Shown piece by piece: positions 37,393-50,273 of a stretch of 64,000 bases of DNA. Under the pieces are notes generated by a model. That model did no database searches. It saw nothing but the letters and a program-made list of their open reading frames with translations, and was not told where the DNA came from. The translations under genes and the position numbers were made by a program. This DNA is from Unio delphinus (Eukaryota; Mollusca; Bivalvia; Unionida; Unionidae): contig JAQISU010000057.1 in NCBI GenBank assembly GCA_029339505.1, forward strand, positions 5,786,001-5,850,000, in the 5' to 3' direction. Numbering within the stretch: position 1 is the first letter of the stretch; each line of letters opens with the position of its first letter.

Positions 37393-40328
37393 CTATTCCT
37401 CACTAGGGCTATCTGCGGCATCTTTAATTAACTGAATGACGTTATTTTTCAGTTTTTCTAATGAGTACGCCTTACCCTTTTCACTCATTTGATACAGCTG
37501 TTTATCTATTACAGTCTGTTTCAAGACTTTCTGCCTGAAACGTATTTGTGCTGATAGTGCCTTTCTTTTCTCTGTATTTGATAGTTCGGCAAGGATATTC
37601 TCTACATCATCTGGTCTTTGCCACAATCCATAATAAAGGATGGCATTTGTATGTTTTGACTTTACTTTAAGTGCTCTTTTCTGCTTCTTTTCTAGAGCAA
37701 GTTGTTTATTTTGTAAATTCTCTCTTCGTTTTGCCTCAATTTCTTTCAGCCTTTCTTTATATTTGGCTTGCATTTGTCTGCCTTCTTTTCTACATTCAGT
37801 TAGCATTTGTTCTTTTTCCGTTATTGGAAGTGACTGTAGCCATTCTGAAGTTTTATTAAAGGCAAACATGAGAAAGGCCTCATTAGAGATGGTAGTGGCA
37901 TTTGGTCTGTAACGAAGAAAGAAGTCAAGTATTCCAAAAACACGTTCAGGAACTTTGTTGTGTGGTATAACTGACTGGGTGTGTTCTCTAATTTCATCTG
38001 TTGGCTGAAAGAAACTTCCACCAGGCAGCTGTTCTTTCATAGCCTTTCTGAGAACACCTCTAAGTCCTTTAAAAGCCATTTGTGCAAAAGCACACGCATG
38101 ATCATCAATGGCATCACAGGGCTGGACAAGTTTAGCATAAATTTCGTCTGTTTCAATCAGACTACTTTCAAATGGGTGGTCATTACCATTTATGAAATCA
38201 GAAGAATCTTTACTAGCTCTATCAAAGAAGGCAAGGAGTGTATGGTAACTATTGTTCATGTCCAAAACATGAACATTACTTTCAATCAATCTCCATAAAG
38301 GGGCTGTTATTAATTTTGATATGAGCCCCAGAACCTTACAGCTGGCAATTATATATGGCTTCTTCACTAGTGATAATGTCAGTTTTTGAAGTCTGTTACA
38401 TGATCCATGTACAGTTTCAAAAAACTGCTTTATCCACTGATGGTGGTAAAAGGCAATTTGACCCATCAAAAATATAATGTTAAATCTATTCCCTCGAAAA
38501 TTGACAAACATGCTTTTTCATTTTGCGACTGGCAAAATGTTCTAAATGCACTATAACAACCACTTTTCTCATCCACGCCACGAGCAAAGCATTTTCCACA
38601 GAAACGTAGAAAAGTGATTGTTTTAGAGTCAGAGCTGAACAGTTCACCAGATGATCCATCTTCATCTTCCAAAGTGTCTGATGAAGATGGATCCTGCTCT
38701 GCTATTTTTTCAAACATGGAAAGAATGGGAGAAAGGCATTCAGCAAAATTTACAAGTAAATGTAGTCCACAGAAAAAATTATTAACTTTAACTGTGGCTG
38801 TCTGTTCGCCTTCCGTCATGTCATTCCAATTGCTTGAAAAAGTAAGCATGACATCTCTCCTATATTGCTCTAACAGTTCCGTAAAAGCTAAATTTGTTTG
38901 GGCTCTGTCAGACATAAAATCTCTGATGTTACATAGAATATTATTTCCAAGGGTTGTAGTATTAGTGTTTCTGTACGATTCACACAGATCAGAAATGTCA
39001 TCCAATATGTTTTTAAAGATGTCCAGTGTAGTTCTGGCTGATTTGTCAGACATATCTCTCAGACCCAGAAAATACAAGTTTTTATTTTCATCACTCAACA
39101 AAAACGTCTGGTATGTCTGCCCAAATTTTCTTGTTTCATCACCATACAAGCATGTATTTTGTGCATTACCAACAGTAGATCCAAGCTGCTTTTGTCCAAT
39201 AACAAGTTTTTCAGCTATTATATTGTCAACAGTTTTCCTTGATGGAACTTCATTAGGAGTTCTGTTGGCAAGCTTTAAAACTTCTGGTATTACTGGACCA
39301 ACATTAGCGGATGCAACATTGTAACTGGTAATGTTCATAATACATTGTCTTGTATCAGGTGTGTAACATTTACTTACAGGATCAAACAAGTCAACTACAG
39401 AATTATCTTGTAGAAGAGCTTGTAAATAATCTCTGTCCTCTGTAATATTTTGCAAGTCTCTCTTCAGCTGAATATTATTCTTGCTTTCGAGATCACTTGC
39501 AGTTTTTGAAGCTGTTAACTTTTCAGTTAACATTTTCACATTTTCTTGCTCATGCTGCAACTGAACAGTTAAACTGATGTTGCTAAGTCTTAAAGTTTCA
39601 TTGTCAGTTTTCAACATTGCAAGCTTTCTGTTCTGACGAATTATTGTGTTTTGCAAAGCTCTGTTGTTTGCAACAGAAGCTCTCTTTACGGCATATCGTG
39701 ATAAAGATCTCTTCAGAAGTACGTTTTCGTAACGAGTAACTCGTTTCTCATTAGCAACGAAATTTAATTTCTGAAGCATTTTGTCTTTATCATTCAATAA
39801 CTTTTTGATTTGAGAAGATAGTTGATGGGTCTTTAATTTAAATTTTTTTGACTGAGTTTTTAATTCTTGAGAATGAGACCTTTTAAGACTAGAAATCTCA
39901 TACTGATGGGTTTCAATAGTTTCTCTACCTTTAAGGTTTTTTTCTTCCTTCATTGACTCTATTTGTTGTTTGAACTGTGATAATTCAGTTGCTAAACTTG
40001 TACAAGCTTGCTTGCAAGACGAAAGCTCCTCTTCATAAAGTTTTCCACTTGGAAACTTAGGTGCTGTCACAGTGTTAACTGGTACAGAAAATGTCTCATT
40101 TTCAAATTCATTTTTTGTCAACCCTCGTTTCCCTTTCAGTTTATTTTTGTATCTATACAGCTTTGCAGTTAGAGCTTGTTTATTAATACATGATGGATCG
40201 AGGTTAGCTATCTCTGCAAATTTGTTGATTAAATAATGTTCATCAGTTGTCTCTGATGTACTTTGATGAAAGATCTCAATAGCTGTCCGAACATTTAAAG
40301 TTCTACTGTCTTTATTGGAATCCATCAT
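37393..40328 (-). pseudogene. Transposase-like protein of unassigned family, with long coiled coil, frameshifted
   Basis: Two overlapping frames (start ATG 40326-40328 or 40323-40325; frames meet at 38466-38511). The N-terminus holds a 250-residue coiled coil. Next comes a putative DDE-type core: YGDETRKFGQTYQTFLL, YFLGLRDMSDKSARTTLDIFK, IRDFMSDRAQTNLAF, NNFFCGLHLLVNFAE. After the break come FRGNRFNIIF, FYHHQWIKQFFETVHG, NRLQKL and the CKVLGLISKLITAPLWR block, then a Lys/Glu-rich coiled coil. These blocks recur in predicted animal proteins that look like domesticated or mobile transposases, but I cannot name the superfamily. No terminal repeats found around it. Confidence 0.65.
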
Positions 40329-40433
40329 CAAAGATATGCATGCACTAGCATGCAAAATACGAAATAAAAAGAAAAAAAATCTCTGTACAAGATTTGTTAA
40401 ATATATGATAATAAAAATCGATATGAAACACAA

Positions 40434-41627
40434 TTGTGATTACTACCCAAATAATTTATCCCGGATTAAAATTATACAAGACAAATTACAAGACAAAATA
40501 GGCACAATATGTCGTGCGACTAATCTTATATATTGATAGCAATAAAAAAAAGTTAAACAGACGATAAACATAAAATAAATAGTTCTAAATCAATACTTTA
40601 TTCATTATTATTGATTAAATAACTCATATTTTGTGTACAATGTGTTTTTCAGCTTTGAATATTTGCATCTTCACAGTGATGGTCGAACCATATACTAGGG
40701 ACGGCAAAGGATTTTAAACCGTTTGTTTTATGAAGCTTAGAAACAAATATTATGGTAATAGCATCTTTGAGATGAAAAATAAAATTTATTTGAAAAGAAT
40801 ATCTGTAAAATTGATCGCGTTACGTCATTTTTTATATCGGTACCCTCCGACATTTATACGCACTCAAATTACCGAAAAACGTCACAAGGACACTATTTTT
40901 AAAAAAATTAGTATACGTTATAAATTTTAACTGGTAGTCTTACTGATAGGTTTAAACTATGAATTGATGGTTATAGCCCATCTACATGTTGTTTTCCCTG
41001 TCATATATATCATATCAGTGATTTATTTTAAAATATAAAATGACGTAATTATAAATTTTGAAGTGCAAAAAGGAAAAGATAACTCGATTCTTACAATGTG
41101 AGTAAAATACTAAAAATATGCAATTGCTTTCATTACAAACTATTAAAAAATAAGTGAAAAATACATTTATTCATCCTCACTTACAATTATAATTATAAAA
41201 CTATTAAAAACTAAGACCAAAACTTTAATTGTTGTATTAATAATAACGAAGACTTTGTAAAGCTCCTGATCCTTAGAAGCTTTTAGCGATTTACAACATC
41301 TATAATGATATCATTAAACAATGTACTACAGAAAACCAAATAACACAAAAAATTGAAGAGGAGCGCAAGTATCTTGCTGGTGTATACACATGGGTGAGGT
41401 TGGATAGATACGTTGGATTGGAGTCTATCAGTGAAACATAGCACAGAGAAAAAAATTATGCCAATTACTTTACTTAAAACCATCATAACAAAGTTCATAA
41501 ACTTGTAAACAATAAAAAAAAATGTTTACAAATAATTCCACTTTACTAGGCTATTCTGTTCTGAAAAAAAAATAACAAGCATAATTGTAACAGAACATGA
41601 ACAGGAACAGGAACAGCTGTAACGACG
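40434..41627. other. AT-rich noncoding sequence
   Basis: No gene, RNA or repeat recognised; A-runs at about 41160 and 41510-41570. Confidence 0.5.
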
Positions 41628-41873
41628 CTACACCTCTGGAACAATTTCCAGATCGCCATTTCTGTAATCCTCTTTCAGAGTATAAGTGTAGACGGCATTT
41701 GGGGAACTGTTTTCCTGCAAATCACAATCATATACAATGTTGTAAAATTCAGGAAATCCTGCTACTACACTCAATACCCGCCCAGGCCACTTGCCCTCAT
41801 TGAAGGTATGAATCACCTTCTTTCCAACAAGTAATGCCGAGAGTGCAACTGGTTTAGAATTGGACAAAATCAA
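41628..41873 (-). pseudogene. Chromo/Tudor-like fragment, probably from the same transposon family
   Basis: 81 codons: VGKKVIHTFNEGKWPGRVLSV, YNIVYDCDLQ and YTYTLKEDYRNGDLEIV. The pattern of a short beta-barrel reader (hydrophobic Val-His-x-Phe, Trp-x-Gly-x-Val, Val-x-Tyr-Asp) is Tudor/chromo-like. It lies 1.3 kb upstream of the transposase on the same strand and may be a displaced domain of that element. It is intact as a frame but too short to be a gene on its own. Confidence 0.45.
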
Positions 41874-44125
41874 GCGCCTAGTGAATCATCCTATAATATA
41901 AGCTTTTACGTGATATTCACAAATCCGGGTGACTTATTGCGACCGTGACCTCAAATACAGGTGTGAGAGTCACTAGAAAGGAATTTACGGTTTCCAAACA
42001 GGTAAACTCTCTTGAGAACAGTTGGTAAGAAACTTAATCAATACAGATTTAATTAATGTAAAAGTAAATATACTTTTAAATGTATGTTTTAATTAAATAA
42101 TTATATCTAAAGTCGTTTAGACGACTTTAATCGATGATCAATTAACCTGGAAATTTGAAATCTAGTTTCAAGATGGCGTCCATTTGTTGACGGACAGGTA
42201 TTATTTATAATGCTCATTTGTGATCTTTTCCACTTTAAAACAGTTTAAAGTATGTTTCTTACTCGAGGCACACACGGTAGAAATCATTTTTTTCAGGAAA
42301 TCCTATGACTGAATCTGAACATTTTACTTAAAGGACCAAATTTTCAGCAGGCATTCAGTTCACGGCATACTTAGCATTGTTTCTTGTGTATACGATCCAG
42401 TGCTTATAAATGCAGTGAGAAGTCTTGATATAGCACAATGGCGTGTAAATAAATGTAGTTGTTACGTAGTACGTATACGACAAGTCAATTGTAAACAACT
42501 GAAAAACCGATACGAGCCCTTGTGGAGAAGTGCAAAAGGTTATTCCGAGACACCATAAGTCCCGTGACAGTATCCGTACTTTTAATTACATGAAAATTCA
42601 TGTTGCCGAGTCATTGATATGCATGCTGTTTTTCTTCTTCAGCAAACCTTGGTTCATTTGATCCATTTTTGCAACGAAAGTATTAACCCTGTTACTTCAA
42701 GTGAATGTAAAGGGATTAGATTTAGCCAGTTAAGTTAGATCTTACCTGGATTGGTAATTAAGCCACATGATGATCATCAGTTGGTTATTTATCACTTTGA
42801 TTAAAAGACTAATTATATGCATGTGGAATCGGCAAGTAGTTCTCTGCCATTAACTAAGATATTATTGGTAGTGGAGACTCTATGCTCAGGACTGTTTGTG
42901 CTTAAGTTTTCAGCCTCATTTGAGGCACAGGGGCTTGTATCATTGCTTACATTTGACCTGCCATACATATACTATATAATAGCTACAAGGGAGGACACGT
43001 CATCTTGCTTTCACCATTTTTTAAAGAATAAAGTGATAATTCAAGCTACACTTTGCGTGGCTGAATAAATTTGGTATCAATATTTAGCTCAGGCATTCGA
43101 CTGTGTATCTCTCTCCAAAGTTTGACTTGATAGCAGCATCCTTTAAAAGAAAGCCAAGTCATTTTCCCATGCTACCACTCAACATGGTCCTGATCACACC
43201 CACTTAATATGCAAGAGAACCATGCTGAATGGAATAGTACCTTCTCATTGGCCAACTAAAAATGTTATAAATAAATACAGTACATCATTTATTTTTTACT
43301 TTATGAGAGTTAACTATAATATGGCCTTTGAAAAGATTTCTAAACCTGTTTGAAACAACCCCTGTATCGTGTACACGAGACCATACATCTTTCACATGAT
43401 ACTGTTCATCCTAATTTCATTGTTGCCTATCAAACCTTACTGTAACTATTCATAGATAACACATTGAAGAATTAAATTCAGTATATGAATGAAGTAAACC
43501 CTATTCTTCAACTGAATCAACACAGCCAACATGCAAGTACATCTGTTTTTAGAAAGGTTTTTTCCTTCTTATTGTGACCACTCACTTCATATTTTTGTTG
43601 CCATCATCCATTTATAGGTTTGCAAATAAAAGGTATTATTATTTGTGCATATACTTGGTGTAACATTAGGCATTTGGTTAAACAGAATTTGCTTCACTTA
43701 TTATTTACTTTCTATTTTCACAAAAATGAGTGAACTCAGAATACAGCTTTGAGACATTTTTCTAGAACTGCAGCATTGGGCATGAAAGGAAAGAGACTTA
43801 ACATTTATGGTTCTTTTATATGTGGTTAAATTGTGTTAGGAAAGCACTTTAAGATGCCGAGTTTAAAATAGTAAGCACCATCCTCTAGACCAATCTCTAT
43901 TGGAAGGAATGATCTTAATTGAATGAATGAGTGATGCATTAATGAACTTTTTCAAAATTTTGGAATTATGTTTATCATTTCATTTACAAATATATGCTGA
44001 TAAATCTAACATAAGGCATTTTTTATATAGAACTTGCTTCACTTGTAATTTTCTTTCTAAAAACAAATGAATACAACTCATGATTTTCCAAAACAGTATT
44101 GGACCCTTTGTTTTTGACCTAAATA
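41874..44125. other. Noncoding flank; perfect hairpin at 42108-42129
   Basis: No coding sequence supported. TAAAGTCGT-TTAG-ACGACTTTA (42108-42129) is a perfect 9-bp-arm hairpin. A YY1-like CAAGATGGCG occurs near 42170 and could mark an upstream promoter of the host gene, whose 5' UTR must have an exon upstream of 47389; unproven. Confidence 0.4.
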
Positions 44126-45449
44126 CAGTGGGACCCTGCTATTACACTGTAGTTGGGAGCCATAGAATCCAACCGTGTTATGAACCGAACAGTATTATAA
44201 GCAACCATGTACAATACCAACACATTTTTGGATTTAATTGGGTGGGGTGTACATAAAGACTGGTGCGAAAATGCATGGCATAATTACCATTTTTGATCAA
44301 TATATAATATATTATATTTAATATAATATATTACTTTATTCAGAGAACCATGCATTGATACATACACGTGTCTAACTTATATATACATGTATAATCTATT
44401 GCATGAAAAGACTATCAACACCGTGTACTCACCAGCGAATCTTGTAACATACATTGAATCCATAATACAAATATTTCCATCTAAAATATCCACACACGGA
44501 TGTAAAATATTCAATAATTTTGTCACAGATCATTATGTGACTGAATTCAATGGAAAAAAAATAAGAAAAATTACATAACGGGTGTACATAATGAACGATG
44601 AAATAGTATGTCCGAAGATTAATGAACGGTGTCTGTATACATTTTATACCTCTACATTTCTCATCTGTCAATAGTTATTATTTTTTTTTAAAAACTCTGT
44701 GATTTTTAGCTGCTTTCTGCTGACGTCACGTTTGCTCTTGGCAAAGTCAATTATAGTTCTCAATTGCAGAATTCGAATTTACTAGTCAACAGATTGCATA
44801 AAACAACACCTCCAAGCCATGCGCACATGTTGGCGGCTTTTGTTTCTTTGATGCTATATAAATCGTTGCCCCCTGATTTGAACAAGTTTAGGTTGGCAGT
44901 TCACTTTGATGATAAACAAAGTACTTAAATTAATTGATTTATACATTCTGGTATATATCGGAGATTATTAGAGCAACGATTGTATTCGGAATGCATTCAA
45001 GACAAACACAAAGTAGACATGGCTTCATTGCTCAGGGATCAGTAATAATAATATTGACACTTATGAGCTGCCATTTTTCAACAATAAACAAAGATCAAAG
45101 TTCTCAGTAGGCCCAGCAGTTGGTTTGTATTTCCGATGTTTATTTTTGGCACAAAACTAGAATAAATTTTAGGAGCCATACAATGATTATTTTATATTCG
45201 ATTTTGTGTGTGATTTCCTCCCCAAAATGATAATACATTTTCTACACGTTCTTTTTCGCACTTTTTAGACGAGTATGAGAATGATAATTAAACTCTTGAC
45301 ATATTTTATTTTTCATACTTAAAAGAATTTTTTGGGGTTTTTGAGAAAAATACCTGTAATAAATTACTTGAAATTTTGGGAGCCATGCCACGGCCGCTTT
45401 ATATCTGAATTTGTGTTATAACGGGGCACGTTAAAGCGGGGTCCCACTG
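44126..45449. mobile_element. 1.3-kb non-autonomous TA-flanked DNA transposon (Tc1/mariner or pogo type)
   Basis: Starts CAGTGGGACCCTGCTATTAC and ends with the complement, ...AAAGCGGGGTCCCACTG, with TA on both sides (44124-44125 and 45450-45451). TTGGGAGCCAT occurs in inverted form near both ends (about 44153 and 45378). No transposase frame inside. Ends beginning CAGTGGGACC with TA target duplications fit the pogo/Tc1-mariner group. Confidence 0.85.
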
Positions 45450-46218
45450 TAGTTGCATTTTAAAGCTGAATCAATCTTAAGTAACTTAATATTTAGACTC
45501 TGCTTGTCTATTAATTGTTATTGCCCAGTGATTTTTGAAAAGAGACAATCTAACAAAGTGGCATTTCCCAGACACAGCAATGTGTCCATTTTTTTTCCCA
45601 CATGACAAATTCACTAATGGTTTCTAACTGATGTTTATGAATAAAATAATATTCATGGAGCAATTAAAATGGTTATGTTACCGATTCAATTCTTAAAACA
45701 CAAATTGATATTTACATCAGTTTCAGTTTTGAAACACAAGTTTGTATGTTTTTTCATCAAAGGATAACTTAAAGAAATCAGGCAGTGATTGTTGCCGACT
45801 TACTCGGGGGAAAGGGTTAATGGTCAATGAGCTATCAAAACCTGTGAATGTGCAAGAGTTTGTTTTTCAGCGCAGTTGATATCAATACTTCTTAAAGCAA
45901 GTAAGCAACTAAAAAAAGATGGATATTCAGTCTTCCTCTAAAAAACATCACAGGCTAAATAGGTTTTTACTTTCCTAACCGAAGGCAATATTCAAATTTT
46001 TTTTAGCAACTTAGTTGCCCACTTTGCCTGGTAGTATGACCCCTGCCTCTTCATTATTGTTGTTTTGTTTTTTTTTAATTTGCTGGCCACACAAATTAAG
46101 GAAATATTAATTCACAGAAACAAATTCTGAATATTATTTGATATAAAATTTAGCATCTTGGCCCAGCCAACAGAGATATGTATGTTAGAAAATTTGCCAG
46201 CACTGAGATCTGTCTGCG
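45450..46218. other. Noncoding, no feature seen
   Basis: AT-rich sequence upstream of the host gene's first coding exon. A fragment near 46153-46200 (TTGGCCCAGCCAACAGAGAT) duplicates the start of the SINE-like sequence at 46214. Confidence 0.4.
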
Positions 46219-46366
46219 TGGACTTTAATCTTGGCCCAGCCAACATAGATATGTGAGAAAACTTGCCAGCAGATCCCTGTGGGTTCATCCCTGTGTTCTA
46301 CTGGGTTATACATTCACCAGTGATCATGTACAACCTATCATGTGCTGAAAAATGTTATTAAACCCA
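46214..46366 (+). mobile_element. SINE-like fragment (same 3' family as the SINE at 54110)
   Basis: GTGAGAAAACTTGCCAGCAG...TACAACCTATCATGTGCTGAAAAATGTTATTAAACCCA shares its order of motifs with the 3' half of the SINE at 54110-54353. The tRNA-related head is missing. Confidence 0.55.
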
Positions 46367-47388
46367 CCAAACCCATAAAGGGGTATTGATATTTAAAACA
46401 AGAAACAAAATAAAATTGAATATGGTGATGGAGTAGGGTCCAGAACGTTAGGTTGTAAATCCATATTTTGTGTGAAGTACTTGTTAGGTTGTAAATCCAT
46501 AATTTTGTGTGCATTAAATGTTGTTTTTTCAATAAAAGTTAATGTTGTATGCTTCATTTCTTAAAGACAAACTGAAGGAGAAAAAAATGAATGAAAAATG
46601 GTCATATGCTTCTTCCGATGGCTTTGAAGATGGTTAGATTTGCAATGGAATTAAGCTAATTAATATAGAAAAGAAAGTAATCTCTTCATTTGCTATTTTT
46701 AAGTTTTAACTGAATCCAAAATTAAAGATTAGCAAATGAAAGGTATCATTGTAACAGTCACATTCATCAGCAGCCTTAAAATTGTATTAAGTGAATGGGG
46801 AAAAAAAACATCATGTTAAAGGCAAGGACAGTAACTTTCAACAAAAAACCTTGTTGGCTAATGCATACTATATATTATTACCTGTCAATGAGACCACCTG
46901 TTTTGAGAGGCCAGGATCTCAATTCACAGATTTATTGATTAAATAGTGTTATGCCCTGTTATGAGAGACTCATTTTTTTGGCAGAAGGTGTGGTCTTTCA
47001 AGACAGGTATTCTGTATAAACATTCTTCTAGTTTATTGGACATAAACCATTAGATATCTTTCGGACTTTGCATTAATTGGTCCTACGTGTATGATTGCAA
47101 ACAGAATAATTAATTACCAAGGAAATATTTATGTGATTATCATGCTGAACTTTATGATATAAGTCTCTTTACTTAATACATGTAGTGCTAGAATATTTGT
47201 TTAAAATTATTTTAAAATGAAAATTTATTTCAACCTCGAGCATTGAGATGTCTTCCTATTAAACTCTAAATGAATAATAATTACATAAATGTATCAAGAA
47301 TCAATCAAAATATATATTGTGTATACAACAGAAATCCTGGCCATTAATAATTTATGTGGCATGGTACATGTTTTTCTTTCTTTTACAG
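46367..47388. other. Noncoding upstream/5' intron of host gene
   Basis: Ends with a strong splice acceptor (TTTTTCTTTCTTTTACAG, ending 47388). A short inverted pair, CACCTGTTTTGAGAGGCC near 46901 and GGTCTTTCAAGACAGGT near 46992, may be a small MITE; weak. Confidence 0.4.
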
Positions 47389-47523
47389 ATGTTCTAAGTG
47401 AAATATGGTGGTGAAATTTCTTCTAGGGATTTCCCTAGTGGGGCTGTTTTGCTCCCAGGTTGGGGGTCTGACAAGAGACCAAGTGATAAACAATGTTGGA
47501 GGATACCAGATGGAGCGAGACTC
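47389..47523 (+). CDS. TEP/CD109 exon 1 (5' UTR end + signal peptide)
   Basis: ATG at 47405. MVVKFLLGISLVGLFCSQVG is a classic signal peptide (Lys, then a hydrophobic core, then small residues). Ends GAGACTC/GTATGT, phase 2. Acceptor TTTTACAG at 47388. Confidence 0.85.
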
Positions 47524-47837
47524 GTATGTTCTATGATACCTATCATCATAAGATAATTTTCCTTAAAAGAATTTATTTTCTTAACACATTCATTTTTTGT
47601 TTCCAACCAAACAAGTTTACTAAACCTTTTTTTGATAATTGCATGGTTACCTGCATATATCAACAGCCATGGTATTTGTAAAATATATGAATACATTTCA
47701 GTTTTTAATCAAAGGACACTGACACTACAGTATAATCTTGACACACCTTAAAGCTACTCTGTTCTTTCCACTGAAATGAAACATGCCCTCAAATGTTTTT
47801 TTTCCCAAAAGAATCATTGAAAACACTATTGTTCCAG

Positions 47838-48021
47838 AATCTACATGATTATGGCCCCAAGAAAGGTTCGTCCTAACCAGGTGTACCAAGTATTTTGCAC
47901 TATACTGAAATTGGAGTATGGACCTCTGAATGTACGAATTTCAATCACCAAGGACAATGTGGAGTATGCAGAGATGAAACTAGGATTTGATCAGCCAGGA
48001 AGCCGAATAATGCAGCTATAT
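47838..48021 (+). CDS. TEP/CD109 exon 2 (MG1)
   Basis: Acceptor TTGTTCCAG, donor GTAAGT at 48022. Encodes YMIMAPRKVRPNQVYQV and continues to NVEYAEMKLGFDQPGSRIMQLY, ending in phase 0. Matches the first macroglobulin domain. Confidence 0.88.
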
Positions 48022-49212
48022 GTAAGTATAACTCATCAGTGGTTTTTTTTTTAAAAAAAACAGCCTATGGCAGCAGTTCAGCTTGCAAAAATTGATGATT
48101 ATTTTAATATCTGTAAATATTACTCATTTGCTGAACCTGCTTGGCCTGAAGTTTTGCATAGTGATGACTTTGGTATGTTTATGTGGGGCCTGAAGCTTTG
48201 CATAGTGATTACTATGGCATGTTTATGCAGGGCCTGAACTTAGGCTAGTTTTTACTACCAAGAAAAGTGGTTGATCAATTTGTCTAAAAAGGTAAAACAT
48301 TCCTTATTCTATTATGAAATTAAAAATGACTTTGCACAGTTATTTATTGGAGAATGAGTGGCTGTAGAGGCTAGTTCACCATATCCAGGTATAATTTTTG
48401 ACAGTGATTTTCAATAGCATAGCTGCCAACTGTCCCATTTTTTCCCCGTGTTTGTCCCATATTTTGGACCTGAACTCAGGTGTATGTTTTTTGGCAAAAA
48501 AATGTTTTTAATTAAAAAAAATAATAAAATTTCTTTTCAATTTTTAGTTTAGAACGTGCACTCGGTTCTATTTTCATAGAATGTATCGCATGTATATAGG
48601 AATACAGTTCTACAAAACGATTAGCTCATTCGAAGTCTAGACTACCATGCCTGTCGTTATCCGCCATATTGGATTGTGAAAATAGTTACTGCTGTTGCTT
48701 TATCTCATCTTAGTCATAGTCGACTTCTAATCATGTTAAACAAGAAAGATGAAGATTCAGAATTTTATCTAGAAAAAAAGGGAAGGAAACAACTGGAAGG
48801 ACAGTTGTGCCGTCTTGTGTAAATTTGTGAAATCTTATAGTAAAGATGTTTTACAAATTGTAATGTGATTTCACTATTGGGCATGGAGGTGCCCATACAA
48901 TATAAGAGCATGAAAAAACTAATATACATCAGCTTACTGCTTACATAATACTACTACTAATAATAATGACTTATTTAAAGATTTCATTTGATCATCTGAC
49001 CAGTCTTCCATAAGGCCTTCTACAATAACGTTTGTACAAATATGTATACAATGTACAATTTTGACAAGATGAGTTATCTTAAGACGACAAATTCTGTTAA
49101 AAATTTGGCAACTGATTTACTGCTACAATAAAATATGTACAAGGCATCAAGAATGAGTACATACAGGATTCATACAAATAGCAGAAATGTGTAAAACATT
49201 ATTGATAATTAC

Positions 49213-49356
49213 ATGATAACAGTTGTAAAAAGTAGTTGTACTGAATTAAACAAGAAAAAGCTTGGCATGTGTCAGCTGACTCTATATAATGCAGTATGGA
49301 ATTCTATCTGTATAAAGTCAGCTGGCAGTGGAACTACTTTTTACAACACTGTTATA
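49213..49356. mobile_element. Short hairpin MITE just upstream of exon 3
   Basis: ATAACAGTTGTAAAAAGTAG (from 49216) pairs with CTACTTTTTACAACACTGTTAT (to 49355). An inner pair, GTGTCAGCTGACTC and AAAGTCAGCTGGCA, continues the inverted repeat, so nearly the whole 144 bp folds back on itself. Confidence 0.65.
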
Positions 49357-49422
49357 TGCAGGGAATTAATTATGGTCTTTGTTGAAAGAGACCTTGCTAC
49401 ATTCTATTCATTTGATAGCAAG

Positions 49423-49609
49423 CATTTTATGATTCAGATGCCAGCGAATGCTCAGGCAGGGAACTACCAACTTCGGGCAGAGGGGACATTAATGGATGGA
49501 GATGGCTCGGGCTACATATTCATAAATACAACAGACCTTGCTTTTGAGCCAAAACAGGCCTCCCTCTTTATCCAGTTGAGCAAACCAATCTACAAGCAAC
49601 AACAGACAG
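49423..49609 (+). CDS. TEP/CD109 exon 3 (end of MG1, start of MG2)
   Basis: Donor GTCAGT at 49610. Encodes MIQMPANAQAGNYQLRAEGT and later SLFIQLSKPIYKQQQT. The acceptor after GATAGCAAG (49421-49422) is the one that keeps phase 0 with exon 2; the stronger-looking CAG at 49359-49361 would be out of phase. The acceptor is therefore less certain than the rest. Confidence 0.75.
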
Positions 49610-50273
49610 GTCAGTCTTAGTTACAGTGTTAGATTTCCAATTATTTTTTAGGTGTTATTTTTTAGCATTCTTAGAACATGGTTTAAGCTATTCATATGCC
49701 ATCAGTTTCCATTCTGGATGACAATTTTAAGGCAAAGTGATTTCTTTCATGAATCTTCCTCACCCCATTCTAAAGAGAGCAAGGTGACTCAGGAGGTCAA
49801 AATTGTCACTTCAAACAAGCATTTTACTAAAACTTTCATTTATTATAAAAAATAAAAATAAATTTTCTTCACCATTTATGCAAATATTATGAAATAAGTT
49901 TTGTTTGATTCAGCAAATTTTTGTAACAAAGACTTTGTTTTGCTATAATGAAATATCAAATAAACATGTTTATATTTACTAGAAATCCGTCTCGTTGGCA
50001 AAATAATTGCTTGTGATTTGGTTATATGTACATTCCGTTCACTATTTAAGCTTAGAGCGCGAATTTCAAAGGAATTTCAGTATTGTTTAAACATAACTGC
50101 AAACCTAAATAGCTGTTAAATTGGTTTCACACTTGATCAGAAAGTATGGTTACGCTTTGTTTAAAATACTTTATGTTAGTGTTTGAATATGCACTGTAGT
50201 TTGTATGATACACAGTTACACCGCAACTCAAGACTGTCGACCCATTATCACAAAAATAGACCCTTTCAGCAAG

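Noticed and set aside
38614..39324. 236-codon plus-strand frame
   Set aside because: Antisense to the transposase; Ser/Phe-rich composition is what the opposite strand of a coiled-coil gene gives.
42165..42190. YY1-like CAAGATGGCG as the host gene promoter
   Set aside because: A single short motif 5 kb from the first coding exon without further support.
49362..49422. Alternative upstream start of TEP exon 3 at the CAG ending 49361
   Set aside because: Would not keep the reading phase with exon 2 (ends in phase 0); the site is also created by the edge of a MITE.
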